15,064 bases of DNA from DASUBV01 sp035763085. GTDB lineage: Bacteria > Actinomycetota > Actinomycetes > Streptosporangiales > Streptosporangiaceae. The DNA lies in contig DASUBV010000004.1 in NCBI GenBank assembly GCA_035763085.1, positions 1-15,064 of the forward strand, read 5' to 3'. This document shows, piece after piece, positions 1 to 6,722 of the stretch. The notes beneath the pieces were generated by a model. That model had not been told where the DNA came from and did not search any database. It worked only from the letters and a program-made list of their open reading frames with translations. The translations under genes were made by a program, and so were the position numbers. Numbering within the stretch: position 1 is the first letter of the stretch; each line of letters starts with the position of its first letter.

Positions 1-720
1 GGCGAGAATCTGCTCACGGCGCTGCACGGCGTAACCCGGCCGGTTGGAGATGAGCACGTTCACCCGGGTGTCGGCGAGGAAGTGATCGATCAGGTCGTCG
101 CGGTCCACTGTCCACACCATGACTCCGATGCCGTTCTTCCAGCACCTCCCGGTGACCCCGCGGCGGGCCAGCTGATACCGCGCCGCAACCCAGTCGGCGC
201 CGCACTCGCGGACCCGCCGCACCGGGAACAGCTCGCTCTGCCGCACCTGAGCCAGCTTCCGTGCGGGGATCTCAGCGGAGTCGCGGCCCAGCGAGAGAGC
301 GGCCAGGACGTCAGGGAACATGTCCTTGATGCTGCGCACGGACACGTCTTCCATCGTCGTGGCCACGAAGCCCGCCGTGCCGAAGTGGTGCAGGGCCAGC
401 TGGATGACCTCGGCCTCGTACCCGATTTCCTTCAGGTCCAGGTGGCCCAGCATCTTGCCGGCGAGCATCGCCATCGCATCTGCGACTCTCGGCACCGGAT
501 ACCCGGCCTGCTGGCATAGCTCGCTGTAGGAGAGGCCGGACAGCAGCGGGCCGCCGTGGCCGAGCCGCGGATCGTGATAGACCACCAGGGTGCCATCCGC
601 GGTCTTGCGGATGTCGAATTCGGCGTACTCGGCGCCGCTGGTCAGCGCGTGCTCGTAGGCCTCGTAGGTCGCGGCCCTGGCCTGCTCAGAGCCGCCCCGG
701 TGCGCCGAGATCTTAATCAT
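1..720 (-). CDS. Glycerophosphodiester phosphodiesterase family protein (3' end beyond window)
   Basis: Predicted to hydrolyse glycerophosphodiesters to an alcohol and glycerol-3-phosphate. The 240 codons seen read without a stop to the window edge. The GDPD fold signature is clear: an N-terminal AHRGG at residues 6-10 (catalytic H7, R8), EFDIRKTADGTLVVYHD at about 34-50 (metal ligands E34 and D36, second catalytic His H49), LDLKE at 94-98 (K97), and near the end VMVWTVD at 200-206 and LISNRPG at 223-229. No signal peptide or membrane segment is present, so a cytoplasmic enzyme is likely. The ATG at 720 overlaps the end of the upstream CorA-like gene by 8 bases, so translational coupling is likely. 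The length seen is already near the usual 230-260 residues, so only a short C-terminal piece should be missing. Family assignment is firm; the natural substrate is not known. Confidence 0.93.
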   Translation of the reverse strand, partial: MIKISAHRGGSEQARAATYEAYEHALTSGAEYAEFDIRKTADGTLVVYHDPRLGHGGPLLSGLSYSELCQQAGYPVPRVADAMAMLAGKMLGHLDLKEIGYEAEVIQLALHHFGTAGFVATTMEDVSVRSIKDMFPDVLAALSLGRDSAEIPARKLAQVRQSELFPVRRVRECGADWVAARYQLARRGVTGRCWKNGIGVMVWTVDRDDLIDHFLADTRVNVLISNRPGYAVQRREQILA

Positions 721-2122
721 CTGCACCCAGTCCCTGGTCCGTGGCGCCGGCCCGTCTCCTGCGGCGCACGTGCGGCAGGCGGCCGGGCCTGCTGTGGTCC
801 CGGATGCGTGCGTAGGCGAGCGTGCCCGCGGCTACCAGGGCCATGAACGGCAGCCACGCAAGCAGGTAGGCCCCCCAGTATGCGTGAAAGTCGAATATCG
901 AGTTCGCCTGATTCACCTGGCGCGCATTCACTCCGAAGAAGGCCAGCAGCAGGGTCGGCGGCAGGGCCAGCAGCGTGGCCACCGCCACGAGGACCCCGAC
1001 CAGGCGGTCCCGGCGCTCGACGCGCTCCCGCTCGGCGGCCTCCAGCTTGGACAGCCGGACCGACAAGACCGCGGCCACCCGGTCCAGCATCCGCGAGGTG
1101 TTCTCCAGGCCGTCGCGGATGCCGACCGCGTCGCCCAGCGAGCGCTGGAATCCCTCCACGACCATCTCGGGGACCAGCACGGCGTCGATGTAGGTCTCGA
1201 CCCCGAAGCTCAGGTCCAGCTGCATCTCGCTCAGCCGGTCCGAGAGCTGCACGACGAGCGACCGCTCGGCGGCGGCGGGGCCCGCATCATGGCCCGACAG
1301 TGCCATCGCCGAGAACGCCTCGCGCCGGACTCGCCGCAGCGCGCCGAGCGAGGACACGGTCGAGATGGCGGTCAGGACAAACGCGTTCTCGACGGCCGCG
1401 GCCCAGCCGGCGAATACGGAGACGCCCCGGCCATGCGCCACGAGGGTGCTGCCGGGGCGGTTCAGGATCGACGGGAGATAAATTCCCGAGGGCGCCGCGC
1501 CTGCGTCATCCTCCATCGTGGCGCGGTACACGAGCTCGGTGATCAGCCTGCCCGCGGCCTCCGGCCGGTACTGCGTATCCAGGATCTCGGCCAGCGCCGG
1601 CTCGGGGAAGACGCACTGGTGCACGTCATTGCCGAATTCCGTGCTGAGCCCCGGCAGCCCGGCCTCGGCGAGTGCCGCAGACACCCATGTCATCGCCGGC
1701 TGGCCCGCGATGGTCAGCTGCCACCGGTCAAAGCAGGTCGTGGCCAGCAGGGCGGCCATGCCGTGGCTGTCCACGGGCTCGTCCAGGTCTCCGTCCAGGA
1801 CCAGGACCAGGTCGCCGCGGGAGGTGGCCATCAGGTAGGCGCGCAGCGACCGCATGGCCGGCAGCAGATTGACCGGCTGGCCCGGCCCGGCGTCCTGGCC
1901 GGCGAGGCTGGCGGCATGCAGGACAGCAGGCAGCAGTTCCTCGTTCGACCGGACGTGGCTGTTCAGGCGGCCGAACTCGAGAATGTCGCCGATGGGCTGC
2001 CCGCGGCGGGCGCGTGCTATCCGCGGCAGCAGGCCGTATACGAAGCACAGGCGCGTGTTCTGGCGGGTAATGACATCGTGGTAGGGCACGTGGGCGCTGG
2101 ATTCGCGGAAGCTGGGCGTCAT
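713..2122 (-). CDS. CorA-like two-helix membrane protein with GVN instead of GMN
   Basis: A 469-residue protein with a long soluble N-terminus (about 1-373), a helical charged stretch (about 340-373, EAAERERVERRDR), and two C-terminal membrane helices (about 374-396 and 416-438). This is the layout of the CorA/ZntB metal-ion transporter superfamily. In CorA the first helix ends in GMN, the selectivity loop; here it ends FFGVN (residues 395-399), as in divergent GxN members, so magnesium transport should not be assumed. The N-terminal part is not one I recognise as a typical CorA domain. The tail after helix 2 is rich in Arg (HVRRRRR at about 451-457), consistent with a cytoplasmic C-terminus. 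Start: ATG at 2122 preceded by AGAGG. It overlaps the following phosphodiesterase gene by 8 bases, which implies a shared transcript. Superfamily membership is likely; substrate is unknown. Confidence 0.8.
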   Translation of the reverse strand: MTPSFRESSAHVPYHDVITRQNTRLCFVYGLLPRIARARRGQPIGDILEFGRLNSHVRSNEELLPAVLHAASLAGQDAGPGQPVNLLPAMRSLRAYLMATSRGDLVLVLDGDLDEPVDSHGMAALLATTCFDRWQLTIAGQPAMTWVSAALAEAGLPGLSTEFGNDVHQCVFPEPALAEILDTQYRPEAAGRLITELVYRATMEDDAGAAPSGIYLPSILNRPGSTLVAHGRGVSVFAGWAAAVENAFVLTAISTVSSLGALRRVRREAFSAMALSGHDAGPAAAERSLVVQLSDRLSEMQLDLSFGVETYIDAVLVPEMVVEGFQRSLGDAVGIRDGLENTSRMLDRVAAVLSVRLSKLEAAERERVERRDRLVGVLVAVATLLALPPTLLLAFFGVNARQVNQANSIFDFHAYWGAYLLAWLPFMALVAAGTLAYARIRDHSRPGRLPHVRRRRRAGATDQGLGADD

Positions 2123-2173
2123 TGCCTCTTACGATGACACGGCCGGCATGGTCCTCGAAGCACGCGCGGTCCC

Positions 2174-2260
2174 GGTTTGCTGGTGGCTGAGGGGGTGGTC
2201 GACGACATCAGCCACGAGGGCCTGCGGGTTGCAGTCACGTTGTGGCGTGTTCTTCAGCGT
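2174..2260 (+). pseudogene. Relic of an IS630-family transposase (fragment, frameshifted)
   Basis: Read on the plus strand from 2174, this stretch gives GLLVAEGVVDDISHEGLRV. From memory this closely matches a helix-turn-helix segment of actinobacterial IS630-family transposases, where a motif of the form VAEGVVDDISHEGLRVLL is followed by REEGVSFQR. After codon 2228-2230 the frame is lost, but GGC GTG at 2244-2249 followed by TTCTTCAGCGT looks like the continuation (GVxFQR) after small deletions. Only about 30 codons remain, with no start, no DDE catalytic residues and no inverted repeats that I can see. It lies in the gap between two minus-strand genes and points to an old insertion followed by deletion. 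The assignment rests on remembered family sequence. Confidence 0.45.
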
Positions 2261-2274
2261 GGCATCCGCAGGGG

Positions 2275-3150
2275 TCACCCGTGAACGCGGGTGGCCAGCC
2301 AGGCCAGCGCCTCCGGCGCGCTGTCGAGCACGGTGATGTGACCCGCGTCCGGGACGATACGCGACTCGGCTGCCGGGCAGCGGGCGGCGAGCCATTCACC
2401 GTGCGCGCACGGCACCATCTTGTCCTTCGCTCCGTGCATGATCAGGACCGGAACGCCGATGGCATCCGCCCGGAACCCCCATGGGCCGGCGCCGGCGAGG
2501 GCGTCCTCGAGGAATCCCTCGCTACCCTGCTCCATGGCCTGGCCAGCCACGCCTGCCAGCCATGACCAGCTGCCGCCGAGGGCAGCCATGTCGGCGTCGG
2601 TGAAGAAGGCGCCCATGTCCTCGTCCTCCGCCTCGGCCCAGTGCGCCTCAAGCGCCGCGCGCCCGCCCGCCGCCGCCCGGTTCTCGGCCGCGATGCCCGG
2701 CGACCAGCCCGCGAACCAGTCCAGCCCGTCTGCATCGAACGGCGCCGGCGCGGACACGCTCACCGCGGCGATGACCCGCTCGGGCAGCAGCGCGGCGCAC
2801 GCCAGCGCGTGCGGGCCGCCGCCGGAATGGCCGAGCACGGCGAACCGGCCGATGCCGAGCGCGTCCGCGATCGCGGCCACGTCCGCGGCTGCCGACGCGA
2901 CAGTCCGGCCGTCGTGCGGACTCGAGCCGCCGTAACCGGGCCGGTCATAGGAGACCCAGCGCAGGCCGTTCGCTTCGGCGGCCGCGAACAGCGGTTCAGG
3001 CGGCGAGCCGATGTTGGGCGAGCCGTGCTGCCAGAACACCGCGACTGGCGAGCCTGACGTGCCAGGGCTGCTGGCGATCCCGTCCACGCCGGTGTCGTAG
3101 GCGTGCAGGGTCCGGCCGTCGGCCAGGCGGATGTCAGCTTCGGTGATCAC
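2275..3150 (-). CDS. Alpha/beta-hydrolase fold protein
   Basis: A 291-residue alpha/beta hydrolase, probably a cytoplasmic esterase or related hydrolase; the substrate cannot be read from sequence. Counting from the GTG at 3150, the oxyanion-hole region is FWQHGSPN (about 39-46), the nucleophile elbow is GHSGGG with Ser109, the acid is Asp243 in HGAKDKMVP, and the catalytic base is His271 in PDAGHITV. A lid of about 90 residues (about 140-230), rich in Ala and Trp, lies between strands 6 and 7. Start choice: a TTG at 3180 is also in frame but has no ribosome site; the GTG at 3150 follows a TAGGCT box (3163-3158) by 7 bases and leaves VITEADIRL as a sensible N-terminus, suggesting a leaderless mRNA. 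It lies upstream of the CorA-like gene on the same strand, 152 bases away, with a transposase relic in between. Confidence 0.9.
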   Translation of the reverse strand: MITEADIRLADGRTLHAYDTGVDGIASSPGTSGSPVAVFWQHGSPNIGSPPEPLFAAAEANGLRWVSYDRPGYGGSSPHDGRTVASAAADVAAIADALGIGRFAVLGHSGGGPHALACAALLPERVIAAVSVSAPAPFDADGLDWFAGWSPGIAAENRAAAGGRAALEAHWAEAEDEDMGAFFTDADMAALGGSWSWLAGVAGQAMEQGSEGFLEDALAGAGPWGFRADAIGVPVLIMHGAKDKMVPCAHGEWLAARCPAAESRIVPDAGHITVLDSAPEALAWLATRVHG

Positions 3151-3320
3151 GCTCGCCAGCCTACGGTGCAGGTCCGTCAAGGGGGCCTATCTGCCAGCGA
3201 ACGCGAACGCGGTGGCGCCGGGGATCTCTGCGCGCGCCAGCGACCGGGCCTCGAAGCCCTCGCATCCGAGCAGAACGGCGGCCCGGGGACTGCTACGGGC
3301 GGCCCGAAACCGGGCAAACG

Positions 3321-4001
3321 TTACCGGCCACGGCACTGGATCCGCCGGATGGTCGCCAGCCAGGCCGGGGCGCCGTTGTCGTCGTGGAACCTGGTCTGCA
3401 CCCGCTCCGGCTCGATAGCGGCGATCTGCCATCCGCTGCCGGGGCCGAACGCCGCCCTCAGGTCGTCCTGGCTGACCGGGTGCGGGCCGGTACCGGGACC
3501 CTCGTCGCTGAAGCACAGGACGTACAAGGTCCCGCCGGGCCTGGTCACCGACGCCAGGCTCGCCGCGTACGCGGGTCCCTCCTCGCCGTCGAAGGTGTGG
3601 AACAGCCCGCTGTCCAGCACGGTCTCGAATGTGCGGCCCAGGCGCTGCAGCTCGAGCGCGTCGGCCGTCACGAACTCGGCATCGAGCCCGCGGTCGCCGG
3701 CCTTGGCCCTGGCCATCGCCAGGGCTGTCTTCGCCACGTCAAAGCCCAGCACCGGCAGCCCCAGCGCGGCGACGTGCAGCGTGTTGTCCCCGGCCCCGCA
3801 GCCCGCGTCGAGCACCGGCCCGGTGAGCCGGCCGGCCGCCGCCAGGCGCACGATGGCCGGCTGCGGCCTGCCTGTGTCCCAGGGCGCCGGGCCGTCGGCG
3901 TACGACGCGTCCCAGGGCCGTCCCGTCATCCGCTCGTGACTGGTGGGGTGCCGCCCGCCGAACGGATCGTCAGCGGGGGTTCCTGATTGCTCCGGCAACA
4001 T
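3321..4001 (-). CDS. Class I SAM-dependent methyltransferase
   Basis: A 226-residue methyltransferase. Motif I is VLDAGCGAGDN (63-73), the acidic residue after strand 2 is D88 in GFDVA, and VTADALEL (111-118) forms the adenine-contact region. The stretch WDASYADGPAPWDTGRPQP (30-48), just before motif I, is characteristic of thiopurine-methyltransferase-like and tellurite-resistance-like small-molecule methyltransferases. The acceptor is unknown. Start: the frame stays open upstream as far as 4934, but that part lies opposite the Nudix gene and is not protein-like; the ATG at 4001 has a good GGAAAAGGGG ribosome site 2 bases upstream and gives a normal family length. It is divergent from the Nudix gene at 4227. 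Cytoplasmic; no membrane segments. Confidence 0.92.
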   Translation of the reverse strand: MLPEQSGTPADDPFGGRHPTSHERMTGRPWDASYADGPAPWDTGRPQPAIVRLAAAGRLTGPVLDAGCGAGDNTLHVAALGLPVLGFDVAKTALAMARAKAGDRGLDAEFVTADALELQRLGRTFETVLDSGLFHTFDGEEGPAYAASLASVTRPGGTLYVLCFSDEGPGTGPHPVSQDDLRAAFGPGSGWQIAAIEPERVQTRFHDDNGAPAWLATIRRIQCRGR

Positions 4002-4150
4002 GGCCCCTTTTCCGGCAGCTGACTGCACTGAGCTTGCCCTCTCATCGTGGCACGCCGCGCTGACAGGCCGCGGGTGCCCGGCGCTGCGGGCTGGCCCGGC
4101 GGCGCCGCCCGCCTGGCGGCCGGGCTCCGGGCCAGTCCGACGGGGCGCCC

Positions 4151-4193
4151 GCCTGCCGTGCCGCCCGCCTGCGGTGCCGCCCGCTGCGGTGCC
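4151..4193. repeat. Short tandem repeat, 16-base unit
   Basis: Two adjacent 16-base units, GCCTGCCGTGCCGCCC (4151-4166) and GCCTGCGGTGCCGCCC (4167-4182), differ at one base. A third partial copy (4183-4193) lacks one C. The array lies in the 225-base spacer between the divergent methyltransferase and Nudix genes. The rest of that spacer is very GC-rich, without a recognisable gene. Confidence 0.6.
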
Positions 4194-4214
4194 AGCCGTT
4201 TTGCCCGCTAACGC

Positions 4215-4220
4215 CATACT
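4215..4220 (+). promoter_or_regulatory. Candidate -10 box of a leaderless Nudix mRNA
   Basis: CATACT matches four of six positions of TATAAT and ends 6 bases before the ATG at 4227, so transcription would begin at or next to the start codon. The five G between them are too close to the ATG to act as a normal ribosome site. No convincing -35 box was found. Confidence 0.35.
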
Positions 4221-4226
4221 TGGGGG

Positions 4227-4628
4227 ATGATGGAGCACACCGTTGTTGCGGTGATCCTGCGGCGGGATGACCAGCTGCTGCTGTGCCACCGCTCGCCGGG
4301 CCGGCGCTGGTACCCGGACGTGTGGGACTTCCCGGGCGGTCACGTCGAGCCGGGTGAGCATCCCCGGGACGCACTCCGCCGTGAGGTGGCCGAGGAGCTC
4401 GGGGCCGAGCTGGAGGGCGTGGACGGCGACCCGGTCCTGCACTGGGCCGATCCGCAGGCCGGCCTGGACCTCACGGTCTGGGCGTCGCGCCGCTGGCGGG
4501 GCACGGTCACGAACCTGCAGCCGGACGAGCATGACGCCATCGGCTGGTTCCGGAAGCAGGAGCTTGACGGGCTCATCTTCGCTGACCCGTCCTACCTGGC
4601 CGTGCTGCAGCGCCTGCTGAGCTCGTAG
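4227..4628 (+). CDS. Nudix (MutT-like) hydrolase
   Basis: A 133-residue Nudix enzyme, expected to cleave a nucleoside diphosphate linked to another group, with divalent metal. The Nudix box GX5EX7REUXEEXGU is complete at residues 38-60: G38, E44, then R52 E53, E56 E57 and G59. The N-terminal strand MEHTVVAVILRRDDQLLLCHRS and the size fit the MutT / 8-oxo-dGTP diphosphatase group, but the substrate cannot be decided from sequence alone. Two ATG codons in tandem (4227, 4230) are possible starts. The gene is divergent from the methyltransferase. A 12-base palindrome TCCGGCGCCGGA (4632-4643) follows 3 bases after the stop and might act in termination. Confidence 0.93.
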   Translation: MMEHTVVAVILRRDDQLLLCHRSPGRRWYPDVWDFPGGHVEPGEHPRDALRREVAEELGAELEGVDGDPVLHWADPQAGLDLTVWASRRWRGTVTNLQPDEHDAIGWFRKQELDGLIFADPSYLAVLQRLLSS

Positions 4629-4701
4629 AACTCCGGCGCCGGATACAGCGCGCAGATCCCGGGGCGGCAACAGCCAGCTCACAGCCTGGAGGGGCTCCGT
4701 G

Positions 4702-4800
4702 ATGTCGGGGGGTGACCACCGGGGAGGCTGCCCGGTGAGTTCCGAAGTCCCGGTCCAGGGCAGCCGGGCCCTGCGCCTGCGCCACCAGGTCCGCCGCTGA
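4702..4800 (+). CDS. Possible small protein, 32 residues
   Basis: An ATG at 4702 is preceded by a strong GGAGGGG (4688-4694) at good spacing; a GTG at 4699 is also possible. The frame runs 32 codons to a TGA at 4798-4800 and ends 3 bases before the end of the convergent DUF2007 gene. The peptide begins MSGGDHRGGCPVSS and ends in a basic stretch (RALRLRHQVRR). I do not recognise it, and it has no membrane segment. The ribosome site is the main support; in such GC-rich DNA short open frames are common, so this stays tentative. It may be cotranscribed with the Nudix gene, whose stop is 73 bases upstream. Confidence 0.3.
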   Translation: MSGGDHRGGCPVSSEVPVQGSRALRLRHQVRR

Positions 4801-4803
4801 CGC

Positions 4804-5040
4804 CTATCCGTCCTCAGGCTCGACGGCGTCGCCAGGCGCGGCCAGAAGCTCGCGGGCGACTGCCTCGTCGGCCGGGGCGACCAGCACGCGAACGCCGCCG
4901 GCCTGCAGCTGCGGCTCCTGCCCCCCGGCATCATCGGCTGCCACGGCCGCCGGCACGCCGTGCGCCCGGAGGAGGCCGACGATCAGGTGTGCCTCCGTGC
5001 GGCTGGCCACGACCGCCACCGCCACTGGCGCGCCATCCAC
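4804..5040 (-). CDS. DUF2007-type small protein (putative signal-transducing protein)
   Basis: A 78-residue protein whose core, VAVAVVASRTEAHLIVGLL (6-24) followed by RAHGVPAAVAADD (25-37) and GGVRVLVAPADEAVARELLA (48-67), has the beta-alpha-beta layout of DUF2007. This ACT/GlnB-like fold domain is often annotated as a putative signal transducing protein; no biochemical role is established that I can rely on. The frame is open further upstream (to 5181), but that part is low-quality sequence with several Cys and Gln. The GTG at 5040 is preceded by AAGGGGGTGAG, a strong ribosome site. It is divergent from the acetyltransferase at 5265 across 224 bases that contain four copies of CTGACC (5077, 5091, 5101, 5143) and nothing else I can identify. 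Confidence 0.75.
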   Translation of the reverse strand: MDGAPVAVAVVASRTEAHLIVGLLRAHGVPAAVAADDAGGQEPQLQAGGVRVLVAPADEAVARELLAAPGDAVEPEDG

Positions 5041-5264
5041 GATCTCACCCCCTTGCCCCGCGCAGGCGTTCTCGCACTGACCCCTGGCCCCTGACCTGCA
5101 CTGACCAGGCTGCCACACGGCCAGCGGCGGGCACATCAAGGGCTGACCAGCAGCATCGCGGCAAGCCAGCCTGCCGTGCACGTCACCCGCGACGGGCCAT
5201 AGGTGGCCGGCGGTGCCGTCATTTCGGGGTGCGCGGGCCTTGCGCCGTCGGGCACAGTGATGGC

Positions 5265-5753
5265 ATGCCCGACGTAGTAGTTCCGCTGACCATCAGGGAC
5301 CTGACCACGGCCGACCTGCCCGCCTGCGCCTGGTCCGGATCCAGGCTGCACCTGGCCAGCATCTCCCGCGCCCTGGACCGGGCGGCCCAAGGCGAGGTGG
5401 ATTACCTGGCTGTCTGCCCGCCCTCGGGCCTGCCGGTCGGGCTCGGCGGGGTGGATTACGCGATGTACCCCGAGGCTGGCTACCTGTGGCAGCTGGACGT
5501 CCACAGTGCGCTGCGATCGTGCGGGATCGGCACGGCGCTCATCGCCGCCGCCGAGCAGCGGATCAGGGCCCGGGGCCGGCGCCGGGCAGAACTAGCCGTG
5601 GAGGAGGGCAACCCGAGGGCCCGCTCGCTGTATCAGCGGCTCGGGTACGCCGCCTACGGCCGCAAGCCCGACGCCTGGGACGAGGAAGCGGAGGATGGCT
5701 CGGTGCGGCGGTACGAGACGATGTGCACGCTCATGCGCAAGGCACTGCAGTAA
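5265..5753 (+). CDS. GNAT-family N-acetyltransferase
   Basis: A 162-residue acetyltransferase that should transfer an acetyl group from acetyl-CoA to an amine. The acetyl-CoA pyrophosphate loop is RSCGIGTAL (84-92), preceded by strand 4 YLWQLDVHSALR and followed by a helix and ELAVEEGNPRARSLYQRLGYA (109-129), all typical of GNAT motifs A and B. The substrate cannot be inferred; the acidic segment DAWDEEAEDGS (136-146) precedes the last strand. Start: ATG at 5265. The frame is open upstream to 4989, but that part runs over the DUF2007 gene and its spacer. There is no clear Shine-Dalgarno site. The stop is 39 bases before the next gene on the same strand, so the two may be cotranscribed. Confidence 0.9.
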   Translation: MPDVVVPLTIRDLTTADLPACAWSGSRLHLASISRALDRAAQGEVDYLAVCPPSGLPVGLGGVDYAMYPEAGYLWQLDVHSALRSCGIGTALIAAAEQRIRARGRRRAELAVEEGNPRARSLYQRLGYAAYGRKPDAWDEEAEDGSVRRYETMCTLMRKALQ

Positions 5754-5792
5754 GCATCTCGGCTACCGGGGGACTGAAGGGCAGGAGCGAAC

Positions 5793-6536
5793 GTGCGATT
5801 GACAGTCCTGGGCGCGTGCGGAGCGTGGCCGGAAGCCGGGCAGGCGTGCAGCGGGTTCCTGGTCGAGCAGGACGGGTTCCGGCTCGTCGTGGACCTGGGC
5901 TACGCCACGATGCCGCGCCTGCTGGAGCACGTCGCGGCCGGGCAGGTGGACGCCGTGTTCATCAGCCACGGGCACCCCGATCACTGCGCCGATCTCAACC
6001 CGCTGCTGCGCGCCCGGGCGATGGCCGAGGAGCCGCCCGGGCCGCTGCCGGTGTACGCGCCGCCGGGCGCGCTGGCCGCGGTGCTCGCCCTGGACCGGCC
6101 GGGGATGCTGGACGACGCGGTGGCGCTCCGGGCGCTGAGCGGTGGTGACGACCAGCAGATCGGGCCGTTCCGGGCGCAGACGCGGCTGCTGCCGCACTGG
6201 CTCCCGAACGCCGGGCTCCGGCTGACGGCGGCCGGCCGGGTGCTCGCCTATACCGGCGACAGCGGGCCGGGCCCGGAGGTCGTCGAGCTGGCCCGCGACG
6301 CCGACCTGCTGCTGGCCGAGGCCACGTACCTGACCGAGGTCCCGGCCGACTCACGCGGGTTCCTCTGCTCGGCCGCCGAGGCGGGGGAGCAGGCCGCGCG
6401 CGCCGGCGCTGGGCGCCTGATGCTGACCCACCTGTGGCCGGGCACCGGCCACGAGGCCGCCCGGGCTGCCGCGGCAGGCCAGTACCCCGGCCCGGTCAGC
6501 GTCGCCGCCGCCGGCGTCACGGCCGACCTGCCGTAG
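5793..6536 (+). CDS. MBL-fold metallo-hydrolase (RNase Z-like branch)
   Basis: A 247-residue metallo-beta-lactamase-fold protein. The metal-binding motif is HGHPDH at 59-64, with later ligands H135 (LPHWLPNAGLRL), D156 (YTGDSG) and H213 (LTHLWPG). The N-terminal MRLTVLGACGAWPEAGQACSG and the YTGDSG segment match the group of small actinobacterial MBL hydrolases related to RNase Z. It lacks an obvious RNase Z exosite insertion, so tRNA processing is not implied; the substrate is unknown. The GTG start at 5793 is preceded by GGCAGGAG at normal spacing. It follows the acetyltransferase by 39 bases. The stop at 6536 is followed by a repeat-rich 254-base spacer leading to the phosphate genes. Confidence 0.9.
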   Translation: MRLTVLGACGAWPEAGQACSGFLVEQDGFRLVVDLGYATMPRLLEHVAAGQVDAVFISHGHPDHCADLNPLLRARAMAEEPPGPLPVYAPPGALAAVLALDRPGMLDDAVALRALSGGDDQQIGPFRAQTRLLPHWLPNAGLRLTAAGRVLAYTGDSGPGPEVVELARDADLLLAEATYLTEVPADSRGFLCSAAEAGEQAARAGAGRLMLTHLWPGTGHEAARAAAAGQYPGPVSVAAAGVTADLP

Positions 6537-6563
6537 CGACGCCCGGATCCGGCGCGACCCCCC

Positions 6564-6599
6564 GGCCAGCCCGCAGCCGTCGGCCAGCCCGCAGCCGCC
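6564..6599. repeat. 18-base tandem repeat
   Basis: GGCCAGCCCGCAGCCGTC (6564-6581) is repeated as GGCCAGCCCGCAGCCGCC (6582-6599) with one difference. A more degenerate third copy, GCCAGCCCGGAACGG, begins at 6601. It lies just after the MBL gene. Confidence 0.6.
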
Positions 6600-6684
6600 T
6601 GCCAGCCCGGAACGGGGCCGCTAGCCCGGAGCGGGCCGCACCCGCCGCCAGGCCGGCCTCAGCATCCGGAAAACCCTCGCGGGT

Positions 6685-6717
6685 CCCAGGCAAACAGCGG
6701 GTGAACAGCGGATGTCT
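6685..6717 (-). promoter_or_regulatory. PHO-box-like 11-base direct repeats upstream of pit
   Basis: On the minus strand the sequence reads GTTCACCCGCT (6706-6696) followed directly by GTTTGCCTGGG (6695-6685), and is preceded by a weak unit AGACATCCGCT (6717-6707). The PhoP-binding direct-repeat unit of Streptomyces is 11 bases with a conserved GTTCACC; the units here match it at 7/7, 5/7 and 3/7. The site is 74 to 106 bases upstream of a phosphate transporter, which fits control by phosphate starvation through PhoP. The box points away from the gene. No promoter was assigned with confidence; CATAGT at 6737-6742 is a possible -10. Confidence 0.5.
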
Positions 6718-6722
6718 CGCCA

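Noticed and set aside
770..2137. 455-codon open frame on the plus strand
   Set aside because: It lies opposite the CorA-like gene and reads as Arg/Gln/His/Gly-rich low-complexity sequence, the expected shadow of a GC-rich gene.
4002..4934. N-terminal extension of the methyltransferase frame
   Set aside because: It runs antisense to the Nudix gene and is Arg/Pro-rich; the ATG at 4001 has a good ribosome site and gives the normal family length.
5077..5148. Four copies of CTGACC between DUF2007 and GNAT genes
   Set aside because: Spacing is irregular (14, 10 and 42 bases) and the motif is too short to call an operator or an array.
4989..5264. N-terminal extension of the acetyltransferase frame
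   Set aside because: It overlaps the DUF2007 gene and its spacer, is Pro/Arg-rich, and the GNAT domain is complete from 5265.
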